The notes under the pieces are model-generated. The model ran no database searches and was not told where the DNA came from. It saw only the letters and a list, made by a program, of their open reading frames with translations. The position numbers and the translations under genes were made by a program. 14,715 bases of DNA from Ignavibacteria bacterium UBA4661 (GTDB lineage Bacteria > Bacteroidota > Ignavibacteria > Kapaibacteriales > UBA4661): contig DHLT01000296.1 of the NCBI GenBank assembly GCA_002405405.1, forward strand, positions 1 through 14,715, given 5' to 3'. Positions 9,007 through 14,715 of the stretch are shown here, one piece after another (the first letter of the stretch is position 1; each line of letters begins with the position of its first letter).

Positions 9007-9131
9007 TGAGCAAAATGTAAAAGTGAGCGAAAAATACCCCATTTGATATGCAAAAATCTGTTGGCACGCTTTTCGTCATAGCTAAAGCACACAAAGAGTA
9101 TTTCAATACATCATTTTTCAAATATTTATTC

Positions 9132-9138
9132 AAAGGAG
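9132..9138 (+). promoter_or_regulatory. Strong ribosome binding site of the first hsp20
   Basis: AAAGGAG lies 9 bases before ATG 9148. It is one of the few clear Shine-Dalgarno sequences in the window; most neighbouring genes have none, which suggests this chaperone is made in large amounts when transcribed. Confidence 0.75.
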
Positions 9139-9147
9139 AAGCAAGCC

Positions 9148-9621
9148 ATGCATAAGCAATTTGTTATCGACACGAACGGCATCATGAAGGCGTTCAACCA
9201 ATTTGCAAATAATGCCGATTGGAATTCATTTGGTGAAAAAATGGAAAGTTTCGCACGCGAAGTTGCCAAGGAAGTAAAAGCCGATGTTCATGACTTCAAA
9301 CCTGCAGTAGATATTGCTGAAAGCCCGGAGTCATACTTTGTTCATGTAGAATTACCCGGCGTAGCAAAAGAGGACGTATCACTGACCCTCAGCGAAGAAA
9401 ATGTTCTCACCGTAAGCGGCTCGAAAAAAGTTCGCCAAAATGAGGGAGTAACATTTTCACGCACGGAGCGCAGCAGCGGTGATTTCAAGCGTACTTTGAA
9501 GTTTGATGAAATCATCAATGATACAGCAATTTCCGCAGAATATCGCGATGGCGTTTTAGCAATTGTTCTGCCGAAACTGCAACCTGCAAAACCAAAAGAG
9601 ATTGCTATCTCGATTGCGTAA
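9148..9621 (+). CDS. hsp20: Small heat-shock protein, Hsp20/alpha-crystallin family (first of pair)
   Basis: A 157-residue ATP-independent holdase that binds unfolding proteins in the cytoplasm and passes them to DnaK. The alpha-crystallin domain covers about 51-146: FKPAVDIAESPESYFVHVELPGV at its start and the signature YRDGVLAIVLPK at 132-143. The N-terminal arm (1-50) is helical and variable. The C-terminal tail EIAISIA carries the I-x-I anchor (I152/I154/I156) used for oligomer assembly. It is the first gene of a pair, with a good ribosome binding site and three upstream dyads. The second hsp20 begins 49 bp after its stop, so the two are likely co-transcribed. Confidence 0.95.
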   Translation: MHKQFVIDTNGIMKAFNQFANNADWNSFGEKMESFAREVAKEVKADVHDFKPAVDIAESPESYFVHVELPGVAKEDVSLTLSEENVLTVSGSKKVRQNEGVTFSRTERSSGDFKRTLKFDEIINDTAISAEYRDGVLAIVLPKLQPAKPKEIAISIA

Positions 9622-9670
9622 GATGGTCATAACAGCACATTTATTTTATAGACACTTTTAAGTACATATC

Positions 9671-10159
9671 ATGGTCGCATACACATTTCATCCCGGATAT
9701 AGAATGTATCGCACAGCGCAATGCATGAATGATGCACGCAGAGCATGGCGCGAATATGCTCGTCAAGCACAGAATGCAGGTGCATCAATTCATACAGAAG
9801 AGACAGTTTCATCATCGTCAAAAAAAGACTTCTCGCCACGCGCCGATATTGCTCGTGATGATCACAACATTTACCTGTTTGTAGAGATTCCGGGTATGGG
9901 CAAAGACGACATTACAGTGTCATACAACAATGAGGATCGTTTCCTCGTTGTACGTGGTGAGAAAAAAGCTCATGGTAATGTGGAGGGAGTCAAAACCCTG
10001 CGCAGTGAACGACAATTCGGCAGTTTCGAGCGGAAATTCAAACTTTCCGGCGATGTGAATATCAATGCGGAGGCAATCAATGCCACGTTTGAAAATGGTG
10101 TTCTCACGATTACTCTGCCGAAGATTCAGCACAAGACAACCACGATTCCTATCGTGTAA
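9671..10159 (+). CDS. hsp20: Small heat-shock protein, Hsp20/alpha-crystallin family (second of pair)
   Basis: This 162-residue protein is a diverged paralogue of its upstream neighbour. The alpha-crystallin domain runs from about 54 to 151: FSPRADIARDDHNIYLFVEIPGM at its start and the signature ENGVLTITLPK at 141-151. The protein ends in the classic IPIV motif (159-162). The N-terminal arm (1-53) is rich in Arg, Tyr and Met, then has a Ser-rich linker (VSSSSKKD), unlike the first copy, so the two may bind different clients or form mixed oligomers (inference). No Shine-Dalgarno sequence precedes the ATG, and no promoter is evident in the 49-bp gap, so it probably depends on read-through from the first gene. 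Confidence 0.95.
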   Translation: MVAYTFHPGYRMYRTAQCMNDARRAWREYARQAQNAGASIHTEETVSSSSKKDFSPRADIARDDHNIYLFVEIPGMGKDDITVSYNNEDRFLVVRGEKKAHGNVEGVKTLRSERQFGSFERKFKLSGDVNINAEAINATFENGVLTITLPKIQHKTTTIPIV

Positions 10160-10641
10160 TCGTCCGTAGTATTTTGTTCGACCGATCAGAGCAAGCACGT
10201 GTAGCTCTGATAGACAGACAAAATCGGTTCAACTTGGAGGTAATCAAATACCCGGGTATCCTGTATCGTTTGGCTTCAGGTACCGGATGCCCGGTGATTT
10301 GGTCGGATATCATCAACATCGCGCGCCTGCTTTTGCAGGAAAAATCATGCTTTACACAAAATCAGGCGCAGGATGTTGCAATCAATAACAGACATGATGT
10401 AGAACGCAGCAGACATACAAAGCACACACACCTATACGATACGTAACCATTGTTTTCGGAATCGATGCATAATGGCAAAGCGGAAAGCGCAAGGGCAAGT
10501 GAGTGATGAGGACTTAACAAGGGGAACTCTTTCGCTTTCCGTGTATCGTTTTTTTAGTGCGTGCAAGAACTGAATGCTATCATGAATAGAGTAAAACATT
10601 TGTCGTAATTTCGAGTAGTTTTTTTATTCAACAAAGAGAGA
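10160..10641. other. 482-bp stretch without a credible gene, with several inverted repeats
   Basis: The only open frame (10174-10446, TTG start) resembles no family and lacks a normal start. Structure seen: an 8-bp hairpin with arms ATCAGAGC (10185-10192) and GCTCTGAT (10204-10211); a CCTGC-TTTT-GCAGG hairpin (10326-10339), whose left side could instead pair with CAGGCGC at 10363-10369; and a large terminator-like stem at 10481-10555. A GGAGG (around 10236-10240) is not followed by ATG or GTG at useful distance. The stretch could be a long 3' UTR of the hsp20 transcript or hold an unannotated RNA. Confidence 0.5.
10481..10555 (+). terminator. Candidate rho-independent terminator with a long loop
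   Basis: CGGAAAGCG (10481-10489) pairs with CGCTTTCCG (10533-10541). After one mismatch five more pairs form (10491-10495 with 10527-10531, one G-U). Seven Ts follow at 10549-10555. The loop is about 30 nt, long for a simple terminator, so it may belong to a structured RNA. It would end the hsp20 transcript, or any RNA made from the gene-free stretch, before the DUF6069 gene. Confidence 0.6.
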
Positions 10642-11058
10642 ATGTCTATCATGCAAGACGGCGATGAAACAGCGCAATTCAAAAATGTAGGGCGAGCAGT
10701 GGGTATCATTGCGCTACTCTCATTGCTCGGCAATCATGTATGGAATTTTGCTGTTGGTACGGCACTGCATGTTGAGCCGCTTCCGGCAAACTGGCGAATT
10801 GCTGTTACGATGGCATCTATTCTTCCGGTAGTCCTTGCAGGTGTCGGGTACTTGATAGCTCAAAAGGTCTTTGTTAATCCTGACAAAGTATTTACCATTG
10901 GCTCGTTAGTGCTCACTGTTCTGAGCCTGCTTGGCACATTGTCGTCCCAATTGCCCGATGGCACGCCCGCTCCGCAGGGTTTTACTATGCTCACAATGCC
11001 CATGCACATTATCTCGGGCATACTTGTTGCTTTTGGTTTTAAACGGCTTGTGCGGTAG
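10642..11058 (+). CDS. DUF6069-family four-helix membrane protein
   Basis: The protein has 138 residues with four hydrophobic segments at about 18-40, 52-73, 83-101 and 115-135. The pattern fits DUF6069: an N-terminal helix followed by an exposed loop (VGTALHVEPLPANW), a small second helix pair with ASILPVVLAGVGYLIAQKV, and a final helix with TMPMHIISGILVAFGFKRLVR. The function of the family is unknown. ATG 10642 is directly behind a GAGAG purine run; ATG 10651 (MQDGDET) has better spacing to it and may be the true start, giving 135 residues. The gene lies between the hsp20 pair and dnaK on the same strand, 120 bp before dnaK. Nothing in the sequence ties it to heat shock. Confidence 0.7.
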   Translation: MSIMQDGDETAQFKNVGRAVGIIALLSLLGNHVWNFAVGTALHVEPLPANWRIAVTMASILPVVLAGVGYLIAQKVFVNPDKVFTIGSLVLTVLSLLGTLSSQLPDGTPAPQGFTMLTMPMHIISGILVAFGFKRLVR

Positions 11059-11178
11059 TGCGGAAACAAAATTAAGAGCGAATATGCTCGTATCATTGTC
11101 TTATACAAATACACATCGTTATTTATTTTTTCCTCATCTTTTTTAACTCACTTTCTTTTTTGTTTAACAGGTGTAATC

Positions 11179-13119
11179 ATGGGTAAAATCATAGGTATTG
11201 ATCTTGGCACAACCAACTCCGTTGTTTCGGTGATGGAGGGTGCTTCACAAATCGTGATTGCTAACAGCGAAGGCGGACGCACAACCCCTTCGATTGTTGG
11301 TTTTACGAAATCCGGTGAGCGCGTTGTGGGCGAATCCGCTAAACGCCAAGCCGTTACTAATCCTAAAAACACAATTTATTCTATCAAACGCTTCATGGGA
11401 CGCAAACCCGTCGAAGTAGAGTCTGAGTCGAAAATGGTACCCTATCAGGTTGCCAATTCCAAAGATGGTAATGCTGTGCGTGTCAACATCGACGGACGCG
11501 ACTATTCACCGGAAGAAATCTCTTCGATGATTCTTCAAAAAATGAAGCAAACAGCAGAAGATTACCTCGGTCAGAAAGTAACGGAAGCGGTTATTACTGT
11601 ACCTGCATACTTCAACGATGCACAACGCCAAGCAACAAAAACAGCAGGCGAAATTGCAGGCTTGAATGTACGCCGTATCATCAATGAGCCAACTGCTGCG
11701 GCTCTTGCATATGGTCTTGATAAGAAAAATAAAAACATGACTATTGCTGTATATGACTTGGGTGGTGGTACATTCGATGTGTCTGTCCTTGAAATCGGTG
11801 ATGGTGTGTTTGAAGTAAAATCAACGAATGGCGATACACACTTAGGTGGTGATAATTTCGACAAACGATTGATCGACTATCTTGCTGATGAATTCAATAA
11901 CCAAGAGCGTATTGATTTGCGCAAAGATGCTATGGCATTACAACGTTTGCGTGAAGCGGCAGAGAAAGCAAAAATTGAGCTTTCCTCCAAACTCGAAACC
12001 GAAGTGAATTTGCCCTTTATCACGGCAACACAAGATGGTCCGAAACACTTAGTCGTGAAAATCACTCGCTCAAAATTTAAATCACTCTGCGAAGATTTGT
12101 TTGATGGTACACTCAAGCCATGTGAACAAGCACTGCGTGATGCAAAAATTACTCCCGCACAAATCGATGAAGTTATTTTGGTGGGCGGTTCAACACGGAT
12201 CCCGCGCATTCAAGAATTAGTGAAAAAGTTCTTCGGCAAAGAGCCATCAAAAAATGTGAATCCTGATGAAGTTGTAGCTATCGGTGCTGCTGTACAAGGT
12301 GCGGTACTTGCAGGTGATCTGAAAGATGGTCTCTTGCTCGATGTAACGCCTCTTACACTTGGTATCGAAACATTGGGTGGTGTAATGACACCCATGATTC
12401 CGGCGAACACAACAATTCCGACAAAGAAAAGTGAAATTTTCTCGACAGCCAGCGACAACCAGCCATCAGTAGAATTGCACATTCTGCAAGGCGAGCGTCC
12501 TATGGCAAATGACAATAAAACGCTTGGTAAATTCCATTTGGACGGTATTCCGCCGGCACCGCGTGGCGTTCCGCAAGTGGAAGTTACTTTCGATATTGAT
12601 GCGAATGGATTGCTGAATGTTACAGCAAAAGATAAAGCATCAGGCAAAGAACAAAGTATTCGCATTACAGCATCGGGTACACTCTCGAAAGAGGAAGTTG
12701 AGCGTATGAAGCGTGATGCACAAGATCATGCCGATGAAGATCGTAAACGCAAAGAAGAGGCAGAGGCGAAAAACCAAGCAGACAGTCTTGTATTCTCAAC
12801 CGAAAAGCAGCTCAAGGAATTTGGTGAGCGTATTCCGGCAGAGTATCGCACAAAAATCGAAGATGCAAAAACCAAACTGCAAGAAGCCATTAAAAACAAT
12901 AGTGGTATTCAACCGGCAATGGATGCGCTCAACGAAGCATGGAGCGAAGCATCGAAAAAAATGTATGAAGCAGGTGCAACACCGGGTGCCGAGCAAGCAC
13001 AAGGCAGTCCGGCAGATAGCGGTGCAAGCAATGGTCAAACTAACAATGGTGCATCATCGTCCTCTACCAAAGAAGGGCAAGTGGAAGAAGCAGATTACAC
13101 CATCGTCGATGACAAATAA
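11179..13119 (+). CDS. dnaK: Molecular chaperone DnaK (Hsp70)
   Basis: A full-length 646-residue ATP-driven chaperone of the cytoplasm. The ATPase domain shows phosphate loop 1 ([10 protein letters not shown], 5-14), [11 protein letters not shown] at 169-179, phosphate loop 2 ([12 protein letters not shown], 191-202) and the adenosine motif ([11 protein letters not shown], 332-342). The hydrophobic interdomain linker is [13 protein letters not shown] (385-397). The substrate-binding domain follows (about 395-505), then the helical lid and a Gly/Ser/Asn-rich tail ending [11 protein letters not shown]. An AGGTG motif before the ATG is a usable ribosome binding site; upstream sequence is a long pyrimidine-rich stretch (about 11120-11165). 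grpE and dnaJ are not adjacent, so the DnaK machine is split in this genome. The tandem hsp20 genes 1 kb upstream are functional partners. Confidence 0.98.
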   Translation: MGKIIGIDLGTTNSVVSVMEGASQIVIANSEGGRTTPSIVGFTKSGERVVGESAKRQAVTNPKNTIYSIKRFMGRKPVEVESESKMVPYQVANSKDGNAVRVNIDGRDYSPEEISSMILQKMKQTAEDYLGQKVTEAVITVPAYFNDAQRQATKTAGEIAGLNVRRIINEPTAAALAYGLDKKNKNMTIAVYDLGGGTFDVSVLEIGDGVFEVKSTNGDTHLGGDNFDKRLIDYLADEFNNQERIDLRKDAMALQRLREAAEKAKIELSSKLETEVNLPFITATQDGPKHLVVKITRSKFKSLCEDLFDGTLKPCEQALRDAKITPAQIDEVILVGGSTRIPRIQELVKKFFGKEPSKNVNPDEVVAIGAAVQGAVLAGDLKDGLLLDVTPLTLGIETLGGVMTPMIPANTTIPTKKSEIFSTASDNQPSVELHILQGERPMANDNKTLGKFHLDGIPPAPRGVPQVEVTFDIDANGLLNVTAKDKASGKEQSIRITASGTLSKEEVERMKRDAQDHADEDRKRKEEAEAKNQADSLVFSTEKQLKEFGERIPAEYRTKIEDAKTKLQEAIKNNSGIQPAMDALNEAWSEASKKMYEAGATPGAEQAQGSPADSGASNGQTNNGASSSSTKEGQVEEADYTIVDDK

Positions 13120-13144
13120 TTATTTTCTGGCTAAAGCTAACATG

Positions 13145-13184
13145 GGGTTGGTATTGCATTGCAATATCAACCCTTTGTGTTTTT
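13145..13184 (+). terminator. Terminator of dnaK
   Basis: Arms 13145-13157 and 13161-13173 pair over 13 bp (one G-U) with a tight ATT loop, followed by TTTGTGTTTTT (13174-13184). It lies 25 nt past the dnaK stop. Confidence 0.88.
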
Positions 13185-13318
13185 CGCCATGGAGATAGTT
13201 TCTATCCGCATTACGATGGTACTTCCATGAAGCAATATGGCGCATGATATGTAAGTTTGTAAGCGTTTGAAGTTTTAAATGCAACAGCAATCAATGATCT
13301 CTTTACAGTAGTATTCGC

Positions 13319-13813
13319 ATGGAAACAGTTACCTATCATAAGTCAGGTTTTGCAGTACCGGTATTGAGTATGCTTGGTATTGCAATCGTTGTCGAAAGTA
13401 CGGCAATTCATTTTCTCCTTGGTGCGGAAAACCTTGTTGTAACGGTTATTCTTGCTGTTCTTCATCTTGTATCCCTATGGTGGATTGTTGCACAAATACG
13501 AGCGATTATAAAATGTCCTCATACAATTACAGAAGATCATATTGCACTGCGCTATGGTACCTTGTACGCCATTGATATTCCGCGTGCGCAGATTGTTGAT
13601 ATTCGTGCATATAATCATCGTACAGATAAAGACTTAAGCATTCAGAACTTCGACATTGTGAATGGAGCAACTCCAAGAATTATCATTGAGCTTAGCATAC
13701 CTTTACCCGTATTGATTATGGGCATCAAAAAACGTTATACGTCCTATATTGGGCTGACAACCGATAATGATAAGGCACTTCTCGCTCTTGCACCTCCCAA
13801 GGTATCTTTATAA
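13319..13813 (+). CDS. Hypothetical membrane protein with a PH-like C-terminal part
   Basis: I do not recognise this 164-residue protein by name. Two hydrophobic helices at about 11-34 and 38-64 form a hairpin. The rest (66-164) looks soluble and strand-rich: ITEDHIALRYGTLYAIDIPRAQIVDIRAY around 70-98, IIIELSIPLPVLIMG at 121-135, then RYTSYIGLTTDNDKALLAL near 139-157. This layout, two helices then a small beta domain with an IPxxxIxxI turn, resembles bacterial PH-domain (bPH2/YdbT-like) membrane proteins, but that is only a structural guess. The start ATG has no clear ribosome binding site. Its TAA shares one base with the ATG of the MauE-like gene, so the two are translationally coupled and probably work in the same membrane. 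Confidence 0.65.
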   Translation: METVTYHKSGFAVPVLSMLGIAIVVESTAIHFLLGAENLVVTVILAVLHLVSLWWIVAQIRAIIKCPHTITEDHIALRYGTLYAIDIPRAQIVDIRAYNHRTDKDLSIQNFDIVNGATPRIIIELSIPLPVLIMGIKKRYTSYIGLTTDNDKALLALAPPKVSL

Positions 13814-14319
13814 TGGAAAACTTATCACTAACACATAGTCTTTCTTCCGTGAAGCAACAATGGCAGGATATTCTGCGTATGGCAATACGAATTCTTCTTG
13901 GCGGTGTTATGCTATGGGCAGGCATTGTGAAGCTTGCTAATCCCGATGGTTTTATTCGCTCATTGATGGTGTATCAACTGTTTCCTCCAGCATGGAGTGG
14001 TATAGCGATTGGTGTCATTGCAGGGCTTCTGCCATGGTGCGAAATAATGTTTGGTCTTGCGTGCATTGTGGGCTATAAGATTCGCATAGTAAGTTGGGCA
14101 CTTGCTGTATTGCTCAGTATATTTACCGTTATTCTTGGTGTTACACTATGGCGGGGTATTGATATTGTCTGTGGTTGTTTCGGTTCGCAGAATGACCCAA
14201 TTACATTATGGAATTTTTTGCGTAATGGCTTGTTTATTGCAGGCGCACTGTGGCTTGCATATTCTCCTCGGCATCGGTGGACAACAGATGATATTATGCG
14301 AGTATTCTTCCACATATAG
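13813..14319 (+). CDS. MauE/DoxX-like membrane protein
   Basis: The protein has 168 residues with four hydrophobic segments at about 23-40, 62-86, 92-111 and 134-151. It has the MauE/DoxX pattern: an early helix with MLWAGIVKLANPDGF (33-47), a PWCE turn at 74-77, and after the third helix a C120-G-C122-F-G motif facing the membrane surface. In methylamine users MauE helps mature a disulfide-rich dehydrogenase; in other bacteria MauE-like proteins are thought to handle thiols or quinones near the membrane, often with thioredoxin-like partners. No methylamine dehydrogenase or thioredoxin gene is visible here, so the role is open. The start overlaps the previous stop by one base, and pdxJ begins 36 bp after the end, suggesting one transcript. 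Confidence 0.75.
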   Translation: MENLSLTHSLSSVKQQWQDILRMAIRILLGGVMLWAGIVKLANPDGFIRSLMVYQLFPPAWSGIAIGVIAGLLPWCEIMFGLACIVGYKIRIVSWALAVLLSIFTVILGVTLWRGIDIVCGCFGSQNDPITLWNFLRNGLFIAGALWLAYSPRHRWTTDDIMRVFFHI

Positions 14320-14355
14320 AATGTTTTTTCGTCTATCATTTTTTCTTTTGTTGCT

Positions 14356-14715
14356 ATGATTCAACTTGCAGTAAATATCGACCATATTGCGACACTACGT
14401 GAGGCGCGAGGTGGCACCGAACCCGATCCTATTGCAGCGGCATTGATCGCAGAGCTTTCCGGTGCAGTGGGTATTGTATGTCATTTACGCGAAGACCGTC
14501 GTCATGTGAATGATCGCGATGTCCGTTTGCTTCGTGAAACAATAAAAACCAAACTCGATTTAGAGATGGCAGCAACTGAGGAAATCATCGATATTGCCAT
14601 TGAAATCCTTCCTGATTTAGTAACCTTCGTTCCTGAAAAGCGCGAAGAATTGACTACCGAAGGCGGGTTAAATGTTGCCGGAAATGTGCATTACTACACC
14701 GATATTACGAAGCTC
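14356..14715 (+). CDS. pdxJ: Pyridoxine 5'-phosphate synthase PdxJ, 5' part
   Basis: The first 120 codons of pdxJ, cut by the window edge; the family is about 240 residues. PdxJ condenses 3-amino-2-oxopropyl phosphate with 1-deoxyxylulose 5-phosphate to make pyridoxine 5'-phosphate in the DXP-dependent vitamin B6 pathway. The N-terminus ([17 protein letters not shown]) begins the TIM barrel. [15 protein letters not shown] (41-55) holds catalytic H43, R45 and phosphate-binding H50, and [10 protein letters not shown] (67-76) holds catalytic E70, matching E. coli H45, R47, H50-type and E72 positions with an offset of two. [14 protein letters not shown] (92-105) is the usual signature. A pyrimidine-rich leader precedes the ATG and no Shine-Dalgarno sequence is seen. 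It is on the same strand as, and 36 bp behind, the MauE-like gene. Confidence 0.96.
   Translation, partial: MIQLAVNIDHIATLREARGGTEPDPIAAALIAELSGAVGIVCHLREDRRHVNDRDVRLLRETIKTKLDLEMAATEEIIDIAIEILPDLVTFVPEKREELTTEGGLNVAGNVHYYTDITKL

Larger units (their letters stand above)
8793..9147. promoter_or_regulatory. Divergent control region between the DUF5916 gene and hsp20
   Basis: 355 bp without a credible gene. It holds the starts of two divergent units. The hsp20-proximal two thirds carry three TGNCA-N3-TGNCA dyads (8919-9006), then A-rich sequence, then a good ribosome binding site at 9132-9138. The DUF5916-proximal part shows no clear motif. No CIRCE element (TTAGCACTC-N9-GAGTGCTAA) is present. 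No certain -35/-10 pair could be assigned. Confidence 0.7.

Noticed and set aside
9062..9076. Possible sigma-54 promoter (TGGCACG then TCGT) before hsp20
   Set aside because: The -24 half is perfect but the -12 half lacks the needed GC (TCGT instead of TTGC). A second candidate at 8940-8955 has the GC but one base too many between the elements. Neither is strong enough to list.
8898..9092. 64-residue minus-strand open frame in the hsp20 upstream region
   Set aside because: It overlaps the regulatory dyads, shows no family resemblance and has no translation signal.
10174..10446. 90-residue open frame after the second hsp20
   Set aside because: It needs a TTG start without a ribosome binding site, and the composition is unlike a real protein with no recognisable family. 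Treated as non-coding.
13185..13243. CGCCAT...ATGGCG inverted repeat and a small GATAG/CTATC hairpin after dnaK
   Set aside because: Arms are short (5-6 bp) and far apart, with no T-run or regulated gene start next to them. Likely chance.

Overview
The window comes from a bacterium of the Bacteroidota/Chlorobiota side of the tree. The support is family-level: a DUF5916/CBM9-like outer-membrane protein, a DUF2975 protein, a Crp/Fnr-type sensor of the sort common in that group, an OxyR beside katG, and several genes with no visible Shine-Dalgarno sequence. Base composition is moderate (by eye, low to mid 40s percent GC). I cannot fix the genus; a Kapabacteria/Ignavibacteria-like lineage would fit. 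TAA, TAG and TGA all end genes here, so the code is standard. There is no sign of phage, transposon, CRISPR or tRNA/rRNA genes.

Layout. 1-374 (-): 5' part of a Crp/Fnr-family regulator interrupted by an in-frame TAA, running off the left edge. 517-1949 (-): an AraC-type regulator with a GyrI-like effector domain, followed by a membrane-anchored SRPBCC protein. 2055-3002 (-): a DUF2975 membrane protein followed by a GNAT enzyme closely resembling AAC(6')-I aminoglycoside acetyltransferases. 3137-5368 (-): katG, divergent from oxyR (5487-6425, +), with an OxyR-like operator between them. 6522-8792 (-): DUF5916 outer-membrane protein. 8793-9147: long divergent control region with three copies of a TGNCA-N3-TGNCA dyad. 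9148-10159 (+): two tandem Hsp20 chaperones. 10160-10641: a gene-free stretch with a candidate terminator. 10642-11058 (+): DUF6069 membrane protein. 11179-13119 (+): dnaK with a clear terminator. 13319-14319 (+): an unrecognised membrane protein overlapping a MauE/DoxX-like protein by one base. 14356 to the right edge (+): 5' part of pdxJ.

Two stress blocks stand out. The first handles peroxide: KatG removes H2O2, and OxyR carries the redox cysteine pair and an operator next to its own start. The second handles protein folding: two small heat-shock proteins and DnaK on one strand, with no grpE or dnaJ nearby. The minus-strand genes on the left are small regulatory or detoxification units. 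Three of these minus-strand units (SRPBCC, GNAT, katG) end in hairpins of the same design: about a 12-bp stem opening with AGCCCT in the transcript and a related 13-nt loop.

I do not see a convincing new multi-gene system. The best leads are the hsp20 upstream dyads, the repeated terminator design, the AAC(6')-like gene, the nonsense codon in the Crp/Fnr gene, and the structured stretch after the hsp20 pair.
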